From: Thermomicrobiales bacterium
GTDB taxonomy: Bacteria > Chloroflexota > Chloroflexia > Thermomicrobiales > UBA6265
Length of the DNA: 49,348 nt
Direction of reading: 5' to 3'
NCBI GenBank assembly: GCA_041390825.1
Contig: JAWKPF010000031.1
Span: forward strand, 1 to 49,348
Shown: positions 33,694-41,416 of the stretch, piece by piece
Position numbering within the stretch: position 1 is the first letter of the stretch
How the letters are laid out: each line of letters begins with the position of its first letter
Translations under genes and position numbers: made by a program
Notes under the pieces: model-generated
What the model was told of the DNA's origin: nothing
Databases searched by the model: none
What the model saw: only the letters and a program-made list of their open reading frames with translations

Positions 33694-34460
33694 CGCATCC
33701 CACCTTCCAGGTCTGCGAGCGACCGTTCCTTGACTGCCTCCACATGCGCCTCCATCGCCGCTGCTGCCGCATCCGCATCGCGTGCTTCCAGCGCATCGAG
33801 TATGGCTTGATGTTCCGCGATCGCCAGTTGATTGCGTTCAGGGACGATTGCTGCCCGCATGCTCAGCAGGCTCAGCTGCCCGAGCGCCTCAGAAAGAATA
33901 CGCGCGCTGCGCCGGTTTCCTCCGAGCGCATGCAGGACGAAATGGAGTGCCAGATCGGCCCGGAAAAAGGCCTCGGCTGTCGCGGGGTCGCGCGCCTGTG
34001 ATTGATGCAACGCTGCTTGCTGCAAGCCGCGATGGGTGGCGATCTCCTCTTCCGAGATCAACGGCGTGGCGCGCCGGATGGCGAAGGTCTCGATTGCGGC
34101 GCGCAGATCGTAGAGCTCGTTCACATCTTCCGGTGTGATGACCGGCACGGAAAACCCCTTGCGGCTGCTGACCTGCACCAGCCCAGTCTGCCCGAGTCGC
34201 AGGAGCGCCTCGCGCACGGGAGTGCGGCTGGTCCCCAATTCTTGCGCCAGCGCATCTTCGACAAGCCGCTCACCCGGGCGGAACTCGCGGTTGACCACAC
34301 GGCGCCAGAGCTGGTCGTAGACCGAATCGGCGACGCTCGGGAATCCCTCGGGAGGCGGCACGAACCGCGCGAAGAGCTCATCGCCAAGGCGCAGATTGAC
34401 GTCGGCCGCACTCGATGTCGACCGGTCGTCGGTCTTTGGGAGATCCATTTGCGTGTTCAT
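33690..34460 (-). CDS. GntR-family (FadR/FCD) transcriptional regulator
   Basis: 256 aa from ATG 34460. Residues ~40-105 are the winged helix (SVADSVYDQLWRRVVNREFRPGERLVE, LAQELGTSRTPVREALLRL). The C-terminal FCD domain has ELYDLRAAIETFAIRRAT, DLALHFVLHALGGNRR and EHQAILDALEARDADAA, whose Asp and His residues often bind a metal and an organic acid. It is the first gene of the sugar-importer operon. It has no ribosome site, and its promoter puts the RNA start about six bases before ATG, so it is probably translated leaderless. A palindrome covering its -10 suggests autoregulation. The effector is likely a sugar acid or the transported substrate. Confidence 0.93.
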   Translation of the reverse strand: MNTQMDLPKTDDRSTSSAADVNLRLGDELFARFVPPPEGFPSVADSVYDQLWRRVVNREFRPGERLVEDALAQELGTSRTPVREALLRLGQTGLVQVSSRKGFSVPVITPEDVNELYDLRAAIETFAIRRATPLISEEEIATHRGLQQAALHQSQARDPATAEAFFRADLALHFVLHALGGNRRSARILSEALGQLSLLSMRAAIVPERNQLAIAEHQAILDALEARDADAAAAAMEAHVEAVKERSLADLEGGMR

Positions 34461-34472
34461 CGTATGGAATAT

Positions 34473-34501
34473 ATCGTATGCAATACGCGAACGGGCGTCA
34501 A
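34473..34501 (-). promoter_or_regulatory. gntR promoter with overlapping FCD-type operator
   Basis: Minus strand: -35 TTGACG (34501-34496), 17-bp spacer, -10 TACGAT (34478-34473). The inverted repeat CGTAT-GCA-ATACG at 34475-34487 covers the -10 and part of the spacer. A second copy, ATCGTATG, lies next to the start codon (34459-34466). GntR/FCD regulators usually bind short dyads of this kind. The site is in the 129-bp divergent gap with the sugar-binding protein, so it may control both sides. Confidence 0.6.
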
Positions 34502-34589
34502 ACGCAGCGGAGCGTCTGCATGCGCAGACCGGTCGTCGTTCGAGACTGAACGCCGTGTGGCGAGATGCTTCGATGAGGAGGAGCAGCAG

Positions 34590-35666
34590 ATGAAACTGAA
34601 ACGGTTGAATCGGTACGCGAGTCTCGTGATTGCCATCCTGCTGATCGCGGGAATGGCCTCCACGGCGCTCGCGCAAGATGCGACGCCGGTCACTGCTCGC
34701 GATGGTGCGGCGCCGGCAGTGGAACATGACGACTCACCCACATCCGTAGCCGTCGTTCCGGGTGGCCCCCATCCCTACTTTGCCCCCATGGAGGGCGCTA
34801 TCGCCGATGCGCAGGCTGCCTTTGGTCTTGGCGACGTGACCTTCAAGGCTCCGACCGAGTGGAACCTGGATGCGCAGAACGAGTTGATCTCTACGCTCCA
34901 GGCACAGGGCTACAACGCATTCGCCATCTTCCCCGGCGATGCCAATGGCACCAACAGCACCATCGAAGAACTGATGGATGAGAACATACCGTCCGTGCTG
35001 GTTGGCGGATGCACATCGCAGCCGTCGCAGGCGCAGTTCTGCATCGCGACCGATGTCGCCAACTCGGCCTATCTCGGTACGAAAGCCCTGATCGAGTCGA
35101 TGGGCGGCGAAGGCACGATCGTTCACCTTACCGGCTTCCTGGTCGACCCGAACACCCAACTGCGCATGGCGGCGGTCGAGCAAGCCGTGGCGGAAACTGA
35201 TGGCAAGGTCACCCTGCTCCAGCATCTGGCCGACATCGACAGCCAGGAAGAAGCCGACAACAAGATCAACGCGCTGCTGGCGGCTTCCGCTGACGAGATC
35301 GATGGGATCGTCGCGACGGCCTATGTTCCCTCGACGGTGGCCGCGACCGCGCTGAAGAACATCGGTGACAAGCGCATCAAGATGGTCGGCATCGACGACG
35401 ACCCGATCGTGCTCGATGCCATTCGCGAGGGCTATCTGGTTGGCACCATGGCCCAGAACCCATATGGGCAGGCGTACATCGCCGGATACGCGCTCGATCT
35501 GCTGCGCCACAGCTGCCAGATGAAGGCCGATGCGCCGTTCCTGATCGACTCGGGTACGTTCCTGATCGATGGTGAAACGGTGGACACCTACTCTGAGAAC
35601 CTCAAGGAGATCACGAACGGCATTCAGTCCACCTTCGCGGAGGACTATATGGATTGCGACGCCTAG
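34590..35666 (+). CDS. Sugar ABC transporter substrate-binding protein (RbsB-like)
   Basis: 358 aa, ATG 34590 with AGGAGGAG seven bases upstream. A Sec signal peptide ends at about STALAQDATP. The mature protein is a periplasmic-binding fold: VAVVPGGPHPYFAPMEGAI, AFAIFPGDANGT, VLVGGCTS, GEGTIVHLTGF, VGIDDDPIVLDAI and GTMAQNPYGQAY are the standard blocks. Two Cys pairs may form disulfides. It is encoded divergently from the matching ATPase and permeases and would deliver a monosaccharide or related polyol to them. The ligand is not evident. Confidence 0.92.
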   Translation: MKLKRLNRYASLVIAILLIAGMASTALAQDATPVTARDGAAPAVEHDDSPTSVAVVPGGPHPYFAPMEGAIADAQAAFGLGDVTFKAPTEWNLDAQNELISTLQAQGYNAFAIFPGDANGTNSTIEELMDENIPSVLVGGCTSQPSQAQFCIATDVANSAYLGTKALIESMGGEGTIVHLTGFLVDPNTQLRMAAVEQAVAETDGKVTLLQHLADIDSQEEADNKINALLAASADEIDGIVATAYVPSTVAATALKNIGDKRIKMVGIDDDPIVLDAIREGYLVGTMAQNPYGQAYIAGYALDLLRHSCQMKADAPFLIDSGTFLIDGETVDTYSENLKEITNGIQSTFAEDYMDCDA

Positions 35667-35686
35667 CGCAACCGCGCACGCGTCGA

Positions 35687-35718
35687 AAACGGCGGCGACC
35701 GCGTGGTCGCCGCCGTTT
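35687..35718 (+). terminator. Strong hairpin after the sugar-binding protein gene
   Basis: A perfect 14-bp stem, AAACGGCGGCGACC / GGTCGCCGCCGTTT, with a 4-base loop GCGT, starts 20 bases after the binding-protein stop. The downstream T-run is poor. It probably lowers transcription into the oxidoreductase gene, or stabilises the binding-protein mRNA. Confidence 0.75.
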
Positions 35719-35745
35719 CCAACTTCACAGGTATCGAATCATCCA

Positions 35746-37683
35746 ATGACGAAACCGTTTGGCTACAACGGACGCTTGTTGCGGGTGGATCTCGCCACAC
35801 GATCGATCTCGTTCGAGGAACGGGACGATATCTGGTGGCGCACCTATGCCGGTGGCGGCCTGCTGGCAACTGAGCTCCTGCTGCGGGAAACGCCACCCGG
35901 GATCGACGCGTTCGATCCGGGAAATCTGCTCGTGGTCGCGTCCAGCGTCACTGCCGGCCACCCCTATGCGGGGTTGGCGCGATTTTCGGTTGCCGGGAAG
36001 AGCCCGCTTACCCAGGGCATTGGCGAGGCGCGCAGCGAAGGGCCATTCGCCACCGCGCTCAAACGCAGTGGCGCCGACGCGATCGTGTTCCATGGCCGGG
36101 CTTCCGAACCGGTGATGCTGGTAATCGACAACGGTTCGGTCTCCCTCGAACCAGCTGGCGACCTGTGGGGTCAATCCACCGGCGCAGTGACGGAAGCGCT
36201 CGAAGATCGATATGGACTCGATGCCCATATCGCAACCATTGGTCCCGCGGGCGAACGTCTGGTGCGTTTTGCCAGCATCGTTTCCGATCGCAACCATCAA
36301 GCAGCCCGGATGGGTATGGGAGCGGTGGCGGGTTCGAAACTCTTGAAGGCGATCGTCATCAGGGGTGGCTCGCTGCCACCCGTGGCCGAACCGACGCGCT
36401 GTGAAGCGCTGACCCGCGCGTATCTCGATCGGATGAGCATCAACGATCTCACCCGCTGGCAACTGGATCCACCTGGCTTTGCTGCCTGGGTGCATCTCAT
36501 GACCAGCGACACGGCGATCTGCGCTGAAAACTACCGCACCAGCGCATTCGCCGCAGCCAGCGCCTACGATCCCGAACGGTTCATGCAGCGCTACGCGGGC
36601 AAGGCGCCGTGTCCCGGTTGCCCGAACGATTGCATCAAACGGTTCGGCGCCGGTGACGACAGGCGGTTCGACCCTCGTTCCGGTGGCATCCACCAGGAGA
36701 TCACCGGCGCATTGGGACCGAACATCGGTCTCACCGTACTCGATACTCTCCTGGCCGCGAACGTGATGTGCAACGAGTTGGGGATGGACCCGGACTCGCT
36801 CGGTTTCACGATTTCCATGGCGATGGAATGCAAAGACCGCGGCCTGTTATCGCCTGGACTGAAACGAGACGTTCCGTCGTTTGGTGACGGACCTGGCGTG
36901 CTCCGGCTCATCGAGGCGATCGGGGCCCGCGCTGGCGCCGGTGATCTGCTGGCCGAAGGAAGCATGCGCGCCGCCGAGCAGATCGGGAACGGGGCAGACT
37001 CGCTCGCGATGCATGTCAAGGGGCTGGAGTTGGTTCCGTTCGAGCCACGCACCCAGACCGGGCTGGCGCTCGGCTATGCCACCGCGCCAATCGGGCCACG
37101 GTACGACATCGCCGAGCACGACTGGGATTTTGATACCGCGGGCTGGAGCCATGCGCTGGAAAACGCTCGCACGCTCGGCATTCTGCAGCGGATTCCAATG
37201 CAGGAGATCTCGGCGCGCAAAGTGCGGAACTACTCCGTCCTCGCGACGCTCTGGTCGGCAGCCGACGCGCTCGGATTCTGCATCTTCGCAATCGCCCCGG
37301 TGCGCGTGCTCACCTTCGAGCAAATGGCCACCATGCTTGCCGCCGTCACAGGATGGAATACCTCGACCTACGAGATCATGGCGATTGGCGCGCGGCGCAT
37401 CCAGCTGATGCATCTCTACAACCTGCGGGAAGGCATTGGTCCGGAGGCGGACACGCTGCCCGGCCGTTTCTTCGACGAACCAGTCGATAGCGGAATCTGG
37501 ACCGGTCACCGCATCGACCGGCCAGCATTCGAGCGAGCTATTCGCGCCTGGTATCGCGTGATGGGCTGGGACGACCGAGCGCGGCCGCACTACGAAACAC
37601 TCGTCGCCCATCACCTCGAATGGACGATCGACGATGCATTTCTATCGCCAGAGCATTTAGCAGAGACTGGAGTTGCCACATGA
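35746..37683 (+). CDS. Aldehyde:ferredoxin oxidoreductase-family tungsten/molybdenum enzyme
   Basis: 645 aa from ATG 35746. AOR-family enzymes oxidise aldehydes to acids, passing electrons to ferredoxin through a 4Fe-4S cluster and a bis-pterin W or Mo centre. The cluster ligands are C289, C292, C296 (CPGCPNDC) and C512 (GFCIF), at almost the same positions as in Pyrococcus AOR (288, 291, 295, 494). The N-terminal YNGRLLRVDLATRS and AGGGLLATELLLRE, plus GEARSEGPFATALKRSGADAI, fit AOR domain 1. It is preceded by a sugar-binding protein gene and overlaps the enolase-superfamily gene by ATGA, so a sugar-derived aldehyde is the likely substrate. No pterin-synthesis genes are in view. Confidence 0.94.
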   Translation: MTKPFGYNGRLLRVDLATRSISFEERDDIWWRTYAGGGLLATELLLRETPPGIDAFDPGNLLVVASSVTAGHPYAGLARFSVAGKSPLTQGIGEARSEGPFATALKRSGADAIVFHGRASEPVMLVIDNGSVSLEPAGDLWGQSTGAVTEALEDRYGLDAHIATIGPAGERLVRFASIVSDRNHQAARMGMGAVAGSKLLKAIVIRGGSLPPVAEPTRCEALTRAYLDRMSINDLTRWQLDPPGFAAWVHLMTSDTAICAENYRTSAFAAASAYDPERFMQRYAGKAPCPGCPNDCIKRFGAGDDRRFDPRSGGIHQEITGALGPNIGLTVLDTLLAANVMCNELGMDPDSLGFTISMAMECKDRGLLSPGLKRDVPSFGDGPGVLRLIEAIGARAGAGDLLAEGSMRAAEQIGNGADSLAMHVKGLELVPFEPRTQTGLALGYATAPIGPRYDIAEHDWDFDTAGWSHALENARTLGILQRIPMQEISARKVRNYSVLATLWSAADALGFCIFAIAPVRVLTFEQMATMLAAVTGWNTSTYEIMAIGARRIQLMHLYNLREGIGPEADTLPGRFFDEPVDSGIWTGHRIDRPAFERAIRAWYRVMGWDDRARPHYETLVAHHLEWTIDDAFLSPEHLAETGVAT

Positions 37684-38765
37684 AGATCGTGCGCGCCGAG
37701 GCGTTTCTTGTCGATCTCGAACCCGAAGTCGTTCGTTTCGACGCAATCCAGCAATTCACCAAGCAAGAAACGATCTTCGTGCAGATCGAAACCGACGACG
37801 GGTTCGTCGGAACCGGGTACTCCTACACGATCGGCACCGGTGGCCACGCGGTGATCGCCATGCTGCGGGTCGACCTCCTGCCACGGCTCATCGGGCAGGA
37901 TGCCCGCCAGGTCGAAGCACTCTGGAACAAGCTGTTTTGGGCTACGCACGGTACGGCGGTGGGCGCGATCACCAGTTTGGCGTTGGCGGCTGTCGATACC
38001 GCGCTCTGGGACATTCGCTGCAAAGCCGCTGGGCAACCGCTCTGGCTACTGGCGGGCGGATATCGCGAACGCGTGCCGCTGTATGACACCGAGGGAGGCT
38101 GGCTCAACCTCCCGATCGACGAGATCGTCGCCGAGGCGAAGAACTCGGTCGCCAAAGGCTGGCCAGGCGTCAAGATCAAGGTCGGCAAACCGAATCCGAT
38201 GGAGGACGTCGCACGCCTCACCGCGGTGCGTGAGGCCATCGGACCAGAGACCGACCTCATGGTCGACGCGAATCAGTCGTTCACATTCGCCGAAGCCAAG
38301 AAGCGCGCCAGGCTCTTCGAGCCACTGAATCTCTTCTGGTTCGAGGAGCCGATGCCTGCTGAGGACATGAGCGGCCACGTCGAGCTCTCACGTTCGACCA
38401 GCATCCCGGTCGCGGTGGGCGAGAGCATCTACTCCGTCAGCCATTTCCGGGAGTATCTGGCTTCCGGCGCATGCGGCATCGTCCAAGTCGATGTCGCGCG
38501 GATCGGCGGCATCACGCCCTGGTTGAAGACAGCCCATCTGGCCGAGTCGTTCAACGTGAAGGTAGCGCCGCACTTTCTGATGGAGCTGCATGTCAGTCTC
38601 GCTGCGGCGGTTCCCAATGCGCTCTATGTCGAGCACATTCCCCAGTTGACTCGTCTGGTCACCCATGGAATGGAGATTGCGGACGGATACGCCGTTGCTC
38701 CTGGGGAGCCCGGCATCGGCATCGCCTGGGACTTCGACGCGATCGAGAACCTGCGCGTGGCCTGA
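37680..38765 (+). CDS. Mandelate racemase/muconate lactonizing enzyme-type enolase-superfamily protein
   Basis: 361 aa from ATG 37680, coupled to the AOR gene by ATGA. Enolase-superfamily enzymes abstract the proton next to a carboxylate, and many are sugar-acid dehydratases. Catalytic parts are visible: VKIKVGK (KxK base), LMVDANQS (first metal Asp), WFEEPM and AVGESIY (Glu ligands), and VAPHFLMELH with the His of the mandelate-racemase subgroup. The N-terminal capping domain is normal. With the importer and AOR next to it, a role as aldonate or uronate dehydratase is plausible: aldehyde oxidised to acid, then dehydrated. The true substrate is unknown. Confidence 0.93.
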   Translation: MKIVRAEAFLVDLEPEVVRFDAIQQFTKQETIFVQIETDDGFVGTGYSYTIGTGGHAVIAMLRVDLLPRLIGQDARQVEALWNKLFWATHGTAVGAITSLALAAVDTALWDIRCKAAGQPLWLLAGGYRERVPLYDTEGGWLNLPIDEIVAEAKNSVAKGWPGVKIKVGKPNPMEDVARLTAVREAIGPETDLMVDANQSFTFAEAKKRARLFEPLNLFWFEEPMPAEDMSGHVELSRSTSIPVAVGESIYSVSHFREYLASGACGIVQVDVARIGGITPWLKTAHLAESFNVKVAPHFLMELHVSLAAAVPNALYVEHIPQLTRLVTHGMEIADGYAVAPGEPGIGIAWDFDAIENLRVA

Positions 38766-38786
38766 ACCGCCGGGCGCTTCTCCCGT

Positions 38787-39725
38787 TTACCGGAAAATGT
38801 TCTTCAGGAAGAAGAACACGTTCGCCGGACGTTCGGCCAAGCGACGCATCAAATAGAAGTACCACTGCGGACCGTGCGGCGTGGCAATGAGCACGGTGTA
38901 CCCGCGCGCCACAAGGTCTTTCTGCAGATTGGTGGCGATGCCGTAGAGCATCTGGAACTCGAACTTGTCCCGGCCAATGCCGTTGCGATTGGCATAGTCG
39001 ATCACAGCATCGATGATCTTCGTATCGTGGGTGGCGATGCCGGTATAGACGTTGTTGGCCAGCATCTCCTTGGTGAGGATCAGATAGCGCGCGTCGACGT
39101 CGGACTTGTTGGGATAGGCGACCGTGGGCGGTTCGAGATAGGCGCCCTTCACAATGCGCAGATTCGGGTGATAGGGGATGAGCCCTTCGTAGTCCTTGCC
39201 AGTGCGATAGAGGTACGACTGCAATACCGTCCCGACATTGTCATGCCCGGCGTCGCGCAACCGCTTGTAGATGCGCAGTGTCACATCGACCAGCGGCGAA
39301 TCCTCCATATCGATTCGAACGAAGTTGTTTGTGGCTTTCGCGTGACTTACCAACCGATCGATATTCGCATATGCCAGCTCCTCATCGATAGTGAGGCCCA
39401 ACTGGGTGAGCTTGACTGCCAGGTTGCAGCCGATACCGTCCCGCTCGATCTGGTCGAGGATGCTGATGTAGTCGTCCGTCACCTGGTTCGCCAGCGCCCG
39501 GTCGGTGATCGCTTCGCCCAGGATAGTGGTGTTGCAGCGGAAGCCTTGCCGATTGAGTTCCTTGAGCTTTGGGGCACATTCCTCGAACGACTCCCCGGCA
39601 ACGAACCGAGCCGCTCCCAGCCGCATGCCATACGAATTGACCAGCTTGGCCACCACAGGATTGTGAGTGGCAACCAGGATGAGCTTGCGGAAATACGGGT
39701 TGAGATCGATCGCCATCGTCGTCAC
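38787..39725 (-). CDS. Proline dehydrogenase, monofunctional
   Basis: 312 aa from GTG 39725, overlapping the hyuB stop (GTGA); an ATG three codons later is possible. The FAD enzyme oxidises proline to pyrroline-5-carboxylate and gives electrons to quinone. LAVKLTQLGL, FVRIDMEDSP, VLQSYLYRT, RIVKGAYLE, ATHD, FQMLYGI and the C-terminal YLMRRLAERPAN are the family motifs, the last binding the substrate carboxylate. Length matches bacterial monofunctional PRODH. No pyrroline-5-carboxylate dehydrogenase is adjacent. Instead it is the last gene after hyuA and hyuB, an unusual setting that suggests feeding from a lactam or hydantoin. Confidence 0.95.
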   Translation of the reverse strand: MTTMAIDLNPYFRKLILVATHNPVVAKLVNSYGMRLGAARFVAGESFEECAPKLKELNRQGFRCNTTILGEAITDRALANQVTDDYISILDQIERDGIGCNLAVKLTQLGLTIDEELAYANIDRLVSHAKATNNFVRIDMEDSPLVDVTLRIYKRLRDAGHDNVGTVLQSYLYRTGKDYEGLIPYHPNLRIVKGAYLEPPTVAYPNKSDVDARYLILTKEMLANNVYTGIATHDTKIIDAVIDYANRNGIGRDKFEFQMLYGIATNLQKDLVARGYTVLIATPHGPQWYFYLMRRLAERPANVFFFLKNIFR

Positions 39726-41416
39726 GCTTCCTTGTCCGTCAAACCATACACATCCCGGGCCGTTTCCGGGCTGATCAATCCCGCGCGCAGATCGGCGCGC
39801 ACCGCATCCGTATCGCGCTCAGCCGGATCACCCCAGCCTCCCCCGCATCCTGTGATGAGCCGGGCGACATCGCCCTTCCTTAATGGGTACCGCGCGGTCT
39901 TGCCAACGGTGACCGGTTCGCGGCCGTCGGCAAACCGGATCTGCACCGCGTTCATCGATCCGTCATGGCCGCCGTCGACACCCCACGGCAAGAACTTGTG
40001 GCGCCCAAATGTGGCAGTAATGAATCCTCCGTGGTCGCTCAGCATTCGGTAGTCGCGAATCAAGCCGCGTCCTCCCTGATACTTGCCTTCACCGCCCGGA
40101 GCCGTATTGAACTCATACCGATCGACCTGGATACCATAGATCGCTTCGGTGACCTCGAGTGGAAGCACGTACGTCTCGCCATCACCAACACAGACCAGCC
40201 CGCTCTCGCCGTCCTGATCGATGGACGCGCCCCACCCTCCGGCATTCGGCTCGACCAGAATCGCGGGCTTGCCGGTATCGGGATGAATCGTGAAGGTAAC
40301 GTCGCCGCAAACACTCAGAAAGTGCCCGGCAGAAAGGCGGTTGGGCACAACCGGCGCGAGCGCTTTCCAGACCAGGTCAGCTGCGAAGATCATCGTTTCC
40401 CAGTACGTCGACACAGGCGCGGGCCGCTCGGCAGTCAGCACCGTGCCAGGCGGGCAAATGACTTCCAGCGCGCGGAAGGTGCCCTCGTTCGCGGGAATGT
40501 GCGGGTCGGTCAGCGCTTTGAAAATGAGCCGCACCGCCGATACCAGGCCGGTCCACGTGCAGTTGATCGGACCCATCGTCTGCGGCGCCGAGCCGGTGAA
40601 GTCGGCGATGAACTTGTCGGCGGTGACGGTCACTTTGACCTGGCAGTGATGTGGATCCGAGGTAATGCCGTCGTCGTCGATCCAGTCGTCCGCTTCATAG
40701 ACACCGGCCGGCAACTTGGCCAGTTCCTGAGCAACCATCGCTTCGCCATAGTCAAGCAGAATGCCGATCGCTTCTCGCACCGCCGAAAGGCCGTACTTGT
40801 CGCAGAGATCCTGAAAGCGGATTCCGGCCAGCCGACAGGACGCCACCTGGGCCCACATGTCGCCCAAACTCATATCAGGCGTACGGACGTTTGCCCCGAT
40901 CACATCGAAAAGCGATTCATTCGGGACACCTTCGGCGAAGAGTCGCACACAGGGGAACTGCAGCCCCTCCTGGAAGACATCGGTCGAATCCGTCGTCCAC
41001 GAACCCGGGTCCTTGCCGCCCACCTCGGTCCAGTGCGCCTTGTTTGCAGAGAACGCGACGAGTTGCCCGTCATAGAAGATCGGCATGACCAATGAGACGT
41101 CGGAGAGATGTGTGCCGCCGCCGGTGTATGGGTCGTTCGTGATGAAGATATCGCCCGGCTTCAGATACTCCGCGCCGAACTTGTCGAGCACGGAATGAAC
41201 CGCAAAGGTGAGCGTTCCCAGGAATCCAGCCACACCGTTGCCCTGTGCGAGAAGCTGCCCTTGCTCATCGGTGATGCCGCAGCAATAGTCGAGCACTTCG
41301 TAGATGATTGGGCTCTTGCTGGTGCGCTGGAGCGACACGAACATCTCATCGCCAATGACATTGAGACTGTCCTTGATGATCTCGATCGTAAAGGGGTCGA
41401 GGGTAGTCGCGGTCAT
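39722..41416 (-). CDS. hyuB: Hydantoinase/oxoprolinase subunit B
   Basis: 564 aa from ATG 41416, overlapping the hyuA stop (ATGA). HyuB pairs with HyuA to open N-methylhydantoin, 5-oxoproline or related rings with ATP, or acetone in the carboxylase branch. The N-terminal DPFTIEIIKDSLNVIGDEMF, ITDEQGQLLAQG, GDIFITNDPYTGGGTHLSDV and the late GGEGKYQGGRGL and GCGGGWGDP are standard. The gene ends in a PRODH gene. The true substrate cannot be read. The annotated start removes an extension that lies inside hyuA. Confidence 0.94.
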   Translation of the reverse strand: MTATTLDPFTIEIIKDSLNVIGDEMFVSLQRTSKSPIIYEVLDYCCGITDEQGQLLAQGNGVAGFLGTLTFAVHSVLDKFGAEYLKPGDIFITNDPYTGGGTHLSDVSLVMPIFYDGQLVAFSANKAHWTEVGGKDPGSWTTDSTDVFQEGLQFPCVRLFAEGVPNESLFDVIGANVRTPDMSLGDMWAQVASCRLAGIRFQDLCDKYGLSAVREAIGILLDYGEAMVAQELAKLPAGVYEADDWIDDDGITSDPHHCQVKVTVTADKFIADFTGSAPQTMGPINCTWTGLVSAVRLIFKALTDPHIPANEGTFRALEVICPPGTVLTAERPAPVSTYWETMIFAADLVWKALAPVVPNRLSAGHFLSVCGDVTFTIHPDTGKPAILVEPNAGGWGASIDQDGESGLVCVGDGETYVLPLEVTEAIYGIQVDRYEFNTAPGGEGKYQGGRGLIRDYRMLSDHGGFITATFGRHKFLPWGVDGGHDGSMNAVQIRFADGREPVTVGKTARYPLRKGDVARLITGCGGGWGDPAERDTDAVRADLRAGLISPETARDVYGLTDKEA

